In this document: in pieces, positions 21,333 through 31,600 of the stretch | Layout: each line of letters starts with the position of its first letter | How positions within the stretch are numbered: the first letter of the stretch is position 1 | Source of the DNA: Lenzites betulinus | Taxonomy: Eukaryota > Basidiomycota > Agaricomycetes > Polyporales > Polyporaceae | Direction: 5' to 3' | DNA length: 64,000 nt | NCBI GenBank assembly: GCA_022264855.1 | Contig: JABYQU010000077.1 | Location: 1 to 64,000 of the forward strand | Translations under genes and position numbers: made by a program | The notes under the pieces: generated by a model | Databases searched by the model: none | What the model was told of the DNA's origin: nothing | What the model saw: only the letters and a program-made list of their open reading frames with translations

Positions 21333-24315
21333 ATGTCTCTTACCACAGCGCTCGGCGATGTGCTTGCACTCTCTCGATCACCAGTCATACCCGCGTGGGG
21401 CAACCCCGCGTCAAGCTGTCTCTCTTCATCCTACAGCTCTCCGTCCCAGGCGCCCGACACCATTAACAGTGCAGGCTCTACCAGTTCTGAACACGAGAGA
21501 CACCACCATCGAACTCCTCCTTCAAACCCCCCGCGTCGTAGAATTCGCCCCAAGATCGCCCTCGACCCCAATCAGCCCCTGACCGCGCAAGGCAAACCTC
21601 GAGCGCGGGTGTATGTTGCATGCAATCAATGGTAAGCTTTCATCATGGGTGTGCCACATGTTGCGCGACCGCTGAGCGCATCCAACTCCTCCCAGCCGTG
21701 CTCGTAAGACGCGTTGTGACGGGGCGAAGCCCGTTTGTTTCCACTGCCGCAAGCGTCCCCCGGAGAACGGCGAACAGTGCAACTACGAGCCACAGCCCAA
21801 ACGCCGTGGGCAGGACAAGGCACCCGGAACCCGGTCTCAGAAGCCTCCGAAGCGCAGGCGAAGGTGCACCGAAGATCCCTACGACAGCGGCTCGGATTGC
21901 GGCTATAGTTCCGGATCGACCAACAGCGGACAATCTTCTTCTCCGCGGTTTTTCGGCCTCCATACCGGCGATGAAGATTCCAGTCTGCAATCTGATGTTC
22001 GTGAATTGTGCTTGTTGCCCTCCATGACATGCAGTGTTAACGCCTTTTCTCTCAGGACTCCGTGTCGGAATACGACCCATTCGCATCGCTAGATATCAGC
22101 GAGGTACTGAAGCTACAGACACCCAGCGAATACAACGAGGTCCAAAGTGTGTGGGCTGAAGCAATACCGACACGTCCCAGCTTGCAATTCACACGCGAGA
22201 CGTGGTGGGACGCTCTCATCACCTTTTACTCCTCCGATGACGGCTCCACCCCGGCCGAAGCTATGGTCCTCTCGGCCGACCACCGCAGCACAGTCATGCG
22301 AAGTATCGTTTCCGATCTTCGCGCTCTCTTCCACTCATCCCTCTACTGGGCAAGCTTCATACACCTTCCCCGGTTCTTCGACGCCGTTTTGAACCCCGCC
22401 CGACGCGAACACATACAGCCGAGCCTTGTTCTCGCGGCACTTGCTGCTGGAACACTCGCACAGAGCTCGGAGGCCGAAAGGGGAGCGGTGGGACGCGCAC
22501 GCGCTGTCAGGCTACTCGAACTCGCCGATGGGGCTTTGCAGGCCAGTCTCGCTTCTGGTTGGGTGGACATAGGGCTCATTCAAGCGACTTGGGTACGTCA
22601 TTCCCGGAATTCCTTCTCATGAAATCGAATACTCACGCGAGGGGACCGCAGCTCATCGCATATTTCGAGATGCAGTCGCACCCGCTTCACTCTGAAGAAC
22701 GCAGCCAGTCCTCCCTGCTCCTTCTCGACTCCCTCATGCGCGTTTTTAACTTGACCGCGCTCGATGCCGATATCATTCAAGCACATTCCGTCCGCAATCA
22801 GAACGCCTTTGGTAGTCAAATGGCAGGAGCTCTGCCGTTTGCCCGTACTTCTCTCTCCCCTGAAGCGGTCTTCACACCGCTCGGAGCGTCGGCTATCCCA
22901 AACTCAATGTTCGGCCCTCTGACTGATCACACCTGTGGACCCATTGTCCCAGACCACACTACCCTCGCGCCCTCAACGTCCTCACTCCCGAACAAATGCG
23001 ACTGTGGAAAGCTCACGATTAGGAACCACTGGCCCTCCGTACAAGGCCTCGCGCCAGGATGGGAAGGCACTCTCATGTGGCCGATCGGCCTGTCGGAGGG
23101 CGAGTTCAGGAAGGAGGAGTGCCGGCGGCTCGTCTGGTCGACCGTCATGCTCACTGCGAGCCTCAACTCGTACAGCTCCGTGACCGACGCGTTCGAGCGC
23201 ACGCGCCTGACTGTCAAAGAGCCCCGCAATGTAAGTCCACTTACTCCACCTCTCCATCAACCGGATATTGATCGCGATTTGCAGTTTGCGCTCCTGTTCC
23301 CCGGAGAGTCGCTCTCGCTCGCGGGGACGCCCGTCCCGGCAAACAACGTATGGACGCTCTATCTCCGCGCAATGCTCCTGCTGCACGCATGCGTGGACTC
23401 GCGGGCCAACGGACAGCTGTCCGAGGCGGACCGCGCGCAGTTCGCTATGCGGGCGTGGCTGGAAATTGACTCGCTCGAGCACGCGTTGGACCAGCATACA
23501 TGCGACTTGGAGCGGTGGTTCGGCTTCCAGGCGCGCGAGATGCTGTTTGGGTGAGCTCGACTGGCGAGTCTAGTGTGCGGCGGCATCGACTGACGGATCA
23601 TGTGCAGTGCGCGGATGTGCGTGTCATACGAGTTCCAGCGGTATATCCCTCAGGTCACCACGTGAGTTTCCCATCGCATACTCGTTAGGTGTCAAGTATT
23701 CACGACGGGTACAGCGACGGCAGCAAGCTCTTCTACAGGGACAAGGCTGAGTCCTGGCGTACGTATCCTCGTACCCCGCATATATTTGTTTCTGACATGC
23801 GGTCATCTTTTGCAGTCCGGTCAAGACTGGACGCTGCCGATCGTGTGTGGTATACCCTGGTGAAAGGGAAGTCAACGCCCACGATGGACTACCGCAAGCC
23901 GCTGCTCATCTACTGGTTCATGTCCCACATCATCAAGTGCGTGTTTTCATCCAGCTGTGTCGCATTCGGTCCGAGATCGCCCATCTGACACGATCATTCG
24001 GTTTCACAGGGCGCTCGTCCTTTGGCGAGCGGACCCGACGCTCACCATCGCGCTCGAAGCTTCGAAGAGCTTCGTGAAACGCACAGAGTACCTCATGATG
24101 TTCTGGCCTGATGCAGGTGCGTCGTTACCGTTGCGATATCCATATTGGTCTTCCAACAGCTTGCTTACGCGTGCCTAGCAGAACAGCGCCGAGAGTGGCA
24201 GAAGCTGCGCTACGAGATCGTCGAGGCGTGCCTTCAGGTCGGCGTTGCGCCCCCTGAGGCGTCCATCCCCGTCCCCTTCCCTAGGAAAAGGCCTCTCGCG
24301 CCTGATATGGCATAA
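21333..24315 (+). CDS. Zn2Cys6 fungal transcription factor, copy 2
   Basis: A tandem paralog of the gene at 17638 with the same architecture. The Ser/Pro-rich N-terminus (MSLTTALGDVLALSRS) ends in RARVYVACNQ and is spliced into the zinc cluster CNQC-RARKTRC-DGAKPVC-FHC, with the last Cys ten residues on, followed by PKRRGQDKAPGTRS. The middle region includes FTRETWWDALI, LYWASFIHLPRFFDAVLNP and LLLLDSLMRVFNLTALDAD. Late exons give LLIYWFMSHIIK and WRADPTLTIALEASKSF, ending RPLAPDMA. The zinc cluster and the linker just after it are the best conserved part, while the acidic/Ser-rich segment after the linker differs, suggesting related DNA sites but different regulation. Confidence 0.85.
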
Positions 24316-25425
24316 CGCAGCGGCCGCCGAGAAGGGGGGGAGAGCATGTAGTACCATACGGATCGGTCAGGCACGACTTTCGAAACTTGAAGTTCAGCAT
24401 ACCCTGTGAAGACCTACAGCTTCAAGTTAAAAGTGGAGATGGAGCGTTGATTTTTTTACCGTAGCCTGAGCGCGCTTTAGATGTATATTATCAGACTAGG
24501 ATTCCTCAACTTTTGCTTAATTAAACCACGATTTCCCCACCATGTGCTGCTGCAAGTTTAATTCGTCCATCTTGTCGGGTGTGTTCGCTCCCTCCCCTCG
24601 CAATCAATATATAAAAGGAGGACGGTGCATTTAACTGATGCATGCTATTGCGCCCTTCGAATAAGTATGCATCGAGGCCAAGAGATCTCGGAGGACTCGG
24701 AAGAGTCATATCTTACGGGTGCGTTGGTAAACTTACGCCCCGCCCTATCTATGTACAGTACTTAGTAGTACCGTTAAGCCAGATTTTTTCTGGTGGTCGT
24801 ATATGTAGGAGGAGTGCACGAGCCAAGCTTGCCTCTTGCAGGTAGTGGTAATTCAGGGCGAGCTTACGTTCTATGGGGCCTTACATTTACGACAGAGCTC
24901 ACGAAACCGTTGCTTTAAGTACAGCAAAGTCACAGCTCTCAGCCTCCAAGGCTCAAAGTATGATATTGTGTCTTCAACAGTCCAAGGGCAGACTGATGCT
25001 ATTACCATTCACAGTACCTTTCAGACACGCCGCCCGTGCGTAGCACGGGCCTACCGTCTATACCTACTGAATTCCCTGCAGCCATCAATGTGCCGACACC
25101 GATCGGGAGGCTCGTGGGATTCTGCATAAGGACCCCGACGGATCCACAACCGCGTTGCTGATGGAATAGCACTTGCAAGCACTGTCTCAGACTGAGACAG
25201 ACCCGATCATGGAGCTTGGAGCTTGGAGCCCCGCACCCGAATCCGGCAAAGAGTCTCCTCGATGGTGTCGGATGGACCCTCCGAGACACTCCGTCGCGGC
25301 ACCGAATTTGAACAGCGTTTGCGATACCACCCTGAATTTGAGGGCGTTTCCGCTTAACTGCGCCGGCCGATGCTTGCGGGGTGCAGCAGGGTGCAGCAAG
25401 GGAGATAAATCCAGGTCTCTCCCAG
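24316..25425. other. gene-poor region
   Basis: No gene is recognised. It contains a perfect 8-bp-stem hairpin at 25032-25050 (gcccgtgc / gcacgggc with a 3-nt loop) and otherwise unstructured sequence of mixed composition. Confidence 0.4.
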
Positions 25426-25453
25426 CATACTATTGTGACCCCAGAAGCTGCGG
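25426..25453 (+). repeat. left terminal inverted repeat of candidate element
   Basis: These 28 bases are the perfect reverse complement of 26257-26284. Eighteen of them (gaccccagaagctgcgga, starting at 25437) are repeated directly at 25466-25483, giving a 29-bp-period subterminal repeat. Confidence 0.7.
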
Positions 25454-26256
25454 AAGCGCCCATCCGACCCCAGAAGCTGCGGAATCCGCTGTACCTCCTC
25501 CGCGTCATGCTAGATCGTTCTGAAAAGTGTACGATTTAGAAGCTATTGATTGTGTCTACATGCCCTATAGATTTGAGGATCAGGCATGTGTTTGCGAAGA
25601 AGATATTTGAGTAAGTGCACAGTCACTACCGGTCTACCGACCTCATACTGCTGATATGTCTGCCCCTTTGAGCCGGAAAATTCCGAAACTTCGCGTGCTG
25701 TATGTTTGACCCCCTCGTAGACTCACTATGATATTTTAAGAGGAATCGAAATGATCTTGGGTAGAGAGCCTGAAGGGCGTGACAGGTGTCTGTATTTGGT
25801 AGGTGATCTTGAGGCGGCGCTTGAATTGTGCAGGCTGCCGTTACAACAACGTCATCGGCAAGCCTGCTTCATCTCTCGTTTCTCATCGCTCTTGTGACAT
25901 TCCTCGTGCTCGAACCCGCTTCTTTTCACACAACACACTCTCTGGCTTACTTCTCATGGCAAGACACACCTCCAGCTCTCAGATCTCAGTGCCGCGCTCG
26001 CAGCTTGAAGGGCAGCAATTAGACGCGGGCGTAGAGCGGAGATTGAACTCGGCATGTATCGGCAACGTGACTGGGACGTGACGCTTGCCCGCAACATCTG
26101 GGGTCAAACAAGTGTTTCTCAATTATCTCCTTTCTCTGTGCACCTTTTGGCCCGGTTTTTTGCTTGTGTGTATATGAGGGCAGTATGAACATACCCCTGA
26201 AAAAAAATCTGATTCTGACGAGTCCTGCCAGAGGTAGAGCAATAGGCGCCCTGACC

Positions 26257-26284
26257 CCGCAGCTTCTGGGGTCACAATAGTATG
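26257..26284 (-). repeat. right terminal inverted repeat of candidate element
   Basis: Perfect reverse complement of 25426-25453. Confidence 0.7.
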
Positions 26285-27398
26285 TGTCGTATAGCATAGC
26301 TCTGCAACATAGTGATTCGTTGTTCAACGTTCAGCCCCCCTCACGCGAACAGCTCATGCACACAGACCGATCGACGTCGTACAGCGACACTTACTAGGAA
26401 TAAGCGCTCCAGCCTGCGATTGTGCCGACGTAGCGCCAGATATCGCATACGCCATCGTTCTCAGCAACTGCGTGGCCAGTTCGGCTTGTGACTCGTCTAG
26501 AACGTGAGATCGCTGGTTACTTGTACGCGGGCGTGTTGTCCATTAGAAATATCTGGAGGCTTCGCAAGCTTACTAACCTTTTCGCATTCAGCCCGGAAAA
26601 CTAATGTAATCACGTGTTCCCATTGACCGATGGGGGCAGCGTCGAATGCGTATGCGGAGACATACATAACACATGCATCGGGATGCTCACTTCGAGAACG
26701 ACTGACACATAGAGGGTGTCGTTAGAAGTTGCCCGCCATCCACGAGTTGGACTCCCAGTCCTATACAGCCGCGAGGTTGTTAGGAAGCATGCATATATTG
26801 GCTGAAAATTGGCACTTACGTGGCTGGCTAGGAAAAGGCTCTACCCGCCCATATAAGCGATGGTTCTGGTGCGGCAAAGCGACACGCCCCCGTTTATGTA
26901 CTCTGGGGAGATTAGCCCTTCCGTTATGTTATGCATATACGTTATACGTACGCAACGTGGATATTCTCTTGGGCCGCCTGAGGAATGTGTGCAGCCGTTG
27001 CGCGTGCGTCATGCTCTTCTTATCGCGACTATGGCATTCTTCGGTGGGCAAGGTTTCGCAGCTGCGAGTATGGTCAGATGCTGTGCATGACGTGAGCGGC
27101 CTGGTCTTCTTACGCACTAAAGTTTGACGTATTATGAATACTCTCGTGTCCTAATGATTCTAAGCGGGACGCCGACGGAATCTAGACTTTCTGACAAGAG
27201 AGGTTCATCATAGAACGACAAATATGCAGACCTGAGAAGCCGATGGAACCTACCTCAGACGAGGCATAACGTGCAAAACTAGAGGCGGTTAGGGTGTACG
27301 GAGCGCCCATGCGTATACTGTTTCAAGAACCAGCGAAAGAGGTAGGAACATCATGCAGTCAACGCAAGAGTCCATAGGGCTCATTCAGACTGAGTAAT
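26285..27398. other. gene-poor region
   Basis: Open frames of up to about 130 codons occur near 26729-27127, but none shows a recognisable motif, signal peptide or credible splice pattern. I call no gene. Confidence 0.4.
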
Positions 27399-28439
27399 CT
27401 AGCCATTGGCCGGAGTGTCGGTGGGGGTGATATAGACATGGCGGAGCACGAGCTCGACGTCATGTGCTTGGCAGGCTGCAAGAGCCTGGCGCCATCCTGC
27501 GGGCTCCTTCGCACCCGCATTCACAACGATCTTCTTTCGCGGGGCGTCCGGGTCGTCCCGCCGGAACAGACCGAGCGAAAGCGCGGACACGATGTTCCAG
27601 CCCATGAGGGAGCTGAAATAGCCGATGGACGAAAGGTAGTGGATGGGCGGTGCCTCGAGTGTGAGGCAAGTCACTCCTTTCGGCGTCGACAAACATTTCA
27701 GGATGTACGGCGTATCGAGGTGGATGTGCTCGAGGTCCGGAAAGAGCGTGGGGAGGTAGTACGAGAAGCACTCGTGGTCGTGCGAGTGGCCGCTCGTGTA
27801 GTTGTAGTTGTGGCAGACGCAGCGTGGGTACTCGTGTATGCGGAGGTATGTCACGCCGTGCATGGGGTCGGTGGGGAGTATGTAGCGGTTGATGTGTGTG
27901 TACGTCCAGAGGAGGTAGAGTTCCTTCGTGGTTGTGTACTGGGACAGGAACTGGAAGAGGGGGCGGTAGGGGAGGACGAAGCGGTCGTTGGAGGGCAGCT
28001 CCTTGATGATAACCGAGACACGCTTGCATGCGGGAATGTAGCGCGGGATACTGGCGTAGTCGGTCGAGAAGTGGAAGCTTGTTTGGCTGGGGCAAGTCCA
28101 ATCCGAAACGACAATGTGAAGCTCGGAGCGTTCAAAGTAGCCCCGCACGATGTGCGCAACACGCCCGCCATCCCGTGTGTGTGGATCGAAACCCCAGCGG
28201 CGTTTGATGAGGAGGCGATAGTTGTTGAGGTCCTTGGAGGTTTGGATCATCACGCAGCGCAAGGCAACGGACGCCATGATGTCGCGCAGGGATCGCGAGA
28301 CGAGAGAGAGGTCACGATAAAAATCCCAGCGGTTGCCCCACTCATCGTCCACGAGGGAGAACCAGGCTTCGTGGATGATGCAGTGGATGAGTTCGATGGG
28401 AAGCGAGCGAGAGGGGACGGCTGGTAGAGGGGGGGCCAT
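27399..28439 (-). CDS. F-box-like protein
   Basis: A single-exon frame. I take the ATG at 28439 (MAPPLPAVPSRSLPIELIHCII), because the F-box-like helix LPIELIHCIIHEAW follows at once; the open frame extends 65 codons upstream but that part looks like untranslated sequence. The region DLSLVSRSLRDIMASVALRCV resembles the second half of an F-box-like domain. The remainder has no clear LRR repeat but contains a Cys/His-rich segment (CVCHNYNY, HSHDHECF). Such proteins may act as SCF ubiquitin-ligase adaptors, though many basidiomycete members are uncharacterised. It is divergent from the phytochrome with about 250 bp between starts, so they may share a promoter. Confidence 0.65.
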   Translation of the reverse strand: MAPPLPAVPSRSLPIELIHCIIHEAWFSLVDDEWGNRWDFYRDLSLVSRSLRDIMASVALRCVMIQTSKDLNNYRLLIKRRWGFDPHTRDGGRVAHIVRGYFERSELHIVVSDWTCPSQTSFHFSTDYASIPRYIPACKRVSVIIKELPSNDRFVLPYRPLFQFLSQYTTTKELYLLWTYTHINRYILPTDPMHGVTYLRIHEYPRCVCHNYNYTSGHSHDHECFSYYLPTLFPDLEHIHLDTPYILKCLSTPKGVTCLTLEAPPIHYLSSIGYFSSLMGWNIVSALSLGLFRRDDPDAPRKKIVVNAGAKEPAGWRQALAACQAHDVELVLRHVYITPTDTPANG

Positions 28440-28689
28440 TGCAATATTGATTTCCCGGCTGGATGGGATTGTTCGCTGGAGGTTTATGTGCGTTCCTGTG
28501 GGTCGAGTGCGGGGAGGATCTAGAAAGTTGAAGCAGGACCGTCTAGCCCGAGATGGATGAGGTTTGCGATGACGAAGGGCGAGAGACGCGTGGGCCGAAG
28601 AGCCGGATGGCCGGTTAGACGCCGGGGACTCCATCCGCGCTCGTCGATCTCGCCGTTACTCCCTCCTTCCCCTCGTCCCTCCACCACAC

Positions 28690-31600
28690 ATGCCCAAAGA
28701 CAAACCTCCCCCTCCAGATCAGCCCACTGCTTCCACCTCGAACGTCGCATCATACGTCTACCCCATCAAGTCTTTGCTCACTGGGATACAACCAGCAGCT
28801 GCGTCTAGGGATGATGGCATGTGACCGCTTCAGCACTCAACTCTTCCTCGACCTAACGTTTGCTAGAAGAGGGCAGTCGTCGCGACATCTTCACCAAGGT
28901 AGCTGCTCTCCCTCGGTCAAGCAGCTCCAGCAATATTTCTGGATCATCCGATGTCCCGAACAGACATGTAGGACCAGTCCCAGTCCCACGCCGCGCCGTC
29001 GACCTCGAGTCCGCGTCCGACCCCTCGGCTCTGCGCCGCCACAACCAGAGACGCAGCAAGCAGTTTGTGCCGAACTACCGCGACTTCCCCCCAAACCAGA
29101 GCCCGTTCTCACCTCGGACATTTTCCTCGGCTCTTCCCAGTACTTCCCCTTCGGATTCGGACGTCTCCGCTGGTGCCGGTATACTCTTTACCCCTGGAAC
29201 TCTCGAGGAACCGATCGTACTGCTTCCCAATATTCCAAGATCCCCGGGCCCAGACGGTTCTCACAATGATGATGATCGTCGTCGCTCGCCCTTGCCGGTT
29301 GTATCAGTGGATGCGCCTGCGGATATCTCCTCAAACGCCGTGCTACCTCCTGGATATGGACATGATCAAGTCCCAGAAGGCTCTATTCCGTACAGTCAGG
29401 TCGCACCTGCTCCAGAAGGCGCAGCAAACAGCGAGCTTTCCGTAGGCCTTTTTTCAAAGTCCTCTGCACCACCTCGGGACGAGAATGCGCCGTCGAACTT
29501 CTCCCAATCCGGAATCGTTCACCTCGCACCTCGGGAAAGCAAATCCAGCTCGCGCTCTAGCTCGGGTGGTCCCTCTTCTGGACGATGGATGAGTCCACAG
29601 ATGTCGAACTCAGGTAATGGTTCTTCCGACGCCCCGAGGCATCCTGTGCCGTCCAGGTACAGCGGTTCCGACTCTCGTGGCCAGTCGGCACACCTTTCTC
29701 ACTCGTCCGACCCTTGCTCATGTTTCACCACGTCAGGCTCTGCGAGCGTTGTCAGTGGCTCGTCTGGTTCGTCTGGCCCTCTCATGACCATGAGGTATCG
29801 GCATCATGAAGACGAGAACGGTCATCACTTGATCGTCGGCCGTGAAGGCAAGTTGACTAAATGCGAGGACGAGGTAGCTCATACTCATTCTCTACGTGCC
29901 GAACAGAGCTCACTAGTCTTTGCATAGCCTATACGCACCCCGGGCGCGGTACAGGGGTTTGGCGTCTTGGTCGCCGTGGAAGAGGATTTGGAGACCGGTA
30001 ACTTGATAGTTCGGCAAGTTTCTGAGGTATGTGTCAGAGGGCTATCGTGGTCATCAGTTACTGACAATTCACCAGAACTCCACTGAACTTCTAGGGCTCT
30101 CACCTTCATATCTCTTCGGTCTTGAGTGCTTCTCCCAGACCTTTCCCGATCATCAAGCCGACCTGCTTTTCGACAACATTCAATACCTCAGCGACACGGC
30201 GCTCGCTGCGGAGGAGCAAGCAGAAAATCTGCATGTTTTCATGATCAGTGGATGGGGCGAGACAGGGACCTCGCAAGCTGAGGCGACTTCAGGCGAAGCG
30301 CACAACAGGCGAGCATGGACATGTTGGTGTGCAGCTCACAGACCACAGATGACAGCGCCCGCCAATTTCGTACCAGGGGAGTCGGGATTGGAGACGGCCT
30401 ACCAGAACATCATCATTCTGGAGTTTGAGCTTGAGCGCGATTCTTTCAATCCTCTCTACCCGCCTCCACCTAATGCTGAGGAAGAATATGTCCGCTCTGG
30501 GGTCTCTTCTCCCTCGAATGCCTCTGCCACTGCTTCGACTAGCTCTGGGCGCACACTTGTCTCATCCTCGGACGAAAGCGTCGGGTTGGCCACGCCGGAG
30601 GAATACTCAGATCCGCCGGCTGTGACCAGCAATAGTCAACGCAGCTCCAATTCGCGGACCATGTCTGGGTCCACCCCTGCGCCATCTTCTTTGTTGAACC
30701 CGTATACTCTAGCTGGCGATGACGAATGGCTGCCCGCTCCAGAGGATATTCTCGAGAGTACGACGAGCCGTTCGAGACCTCTTTTGGCGTTGGAGCGTTT
30801 GCGACGCACGAAGCGCCCTATAGAGGAGACACCCTCCGATACAGGCAATGGACCGCGTTCTCGGGCCCACCAGCGTCGTCGACGCGGAGCTGGCGCAGTC
30901 GGTATGATGGACGTTTTCGCCGTCATGGCGCAGATCAACGAACAGCTCGGCGCTGCTCCCGACCTCGAAATGTTTCTCAAGGTCACCGCCGGCGTAGTGA
31001 AAGATCTCACTCAGTTTCATCGCGTGTTGGTCTACCAGTTTGACGAGGCCTGGAATGGCCAGGTCGTCGCCGAACTGGTCGATTGGAATCAGACACACGA
31101 TCTCTACCGAGGACTGCACTTCCCCGCAACGGATATCCCCGCACAGGTACGTACCAATCTCCGTTAGACAAAGCAATTGCCTGACCATTTTCAGGCGCGT
31201 GGGTTATATGCTCTGAGTGAGTTGTTCGCCATGTGTGCGTTGTCTCCTATGTTCATAGTTGTGTTCCTAGACAAAGTTCGTCTATTGTACGATCGAGGGC
31301 AACCTACCGCCCGTTTGGTGGTCAGAAGCAAAGCCGACCTAGAACAGCCGCTGGTATGCAGTAGTTCAATGCTACGGCAAGGTGTTCAATACTTACGAAG
31401 AGTGCACACAAGGACATGACACATTGTTATCTCCGCGCGATGAGCCCGATTCACATCAAATGTAGGTCACACGCATTCTTACGTCCTGTTCTCCTCATTT
31501 ATAAAGCTTGTTCGTTGCAGATCTGGAAAACATGGGAGTCCGAGCGTCGATGTCTGTGGTGAGTTTCACGCGCGCCTGGCCGGTGTTCTAGCTAATGAAT

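Larger units (their letters stand above)
25426..26284. mobile_element. candidate non-autonomous Tc1/mariner-like element (MITE)
   Basis: An 859-bp segment is bounded by perfect 28-bp inverted repeats. The sequence can be read as TA, then CTATTGTGACCCC..., and at the far end ...GGGGTCACAATAG then TA, so TA dinucleotides flank both termini as expected for Tc1/mariner target sites. No transposase-sized frame is inside, so it would depend on an autonomous relative. It lies in the gene-poor stretch between a transcription factor and an F-box gene. Copy number in the genome is unknown, so the assignment rests on end structure alone. Confidence 0.55.

Noticed and set aside
27438..28427. 329-codon open frame on the + strand
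   Set aside because: Antisense of the F-box-like gene; no recognisable domain and Val/Glu-biased shadow composition.
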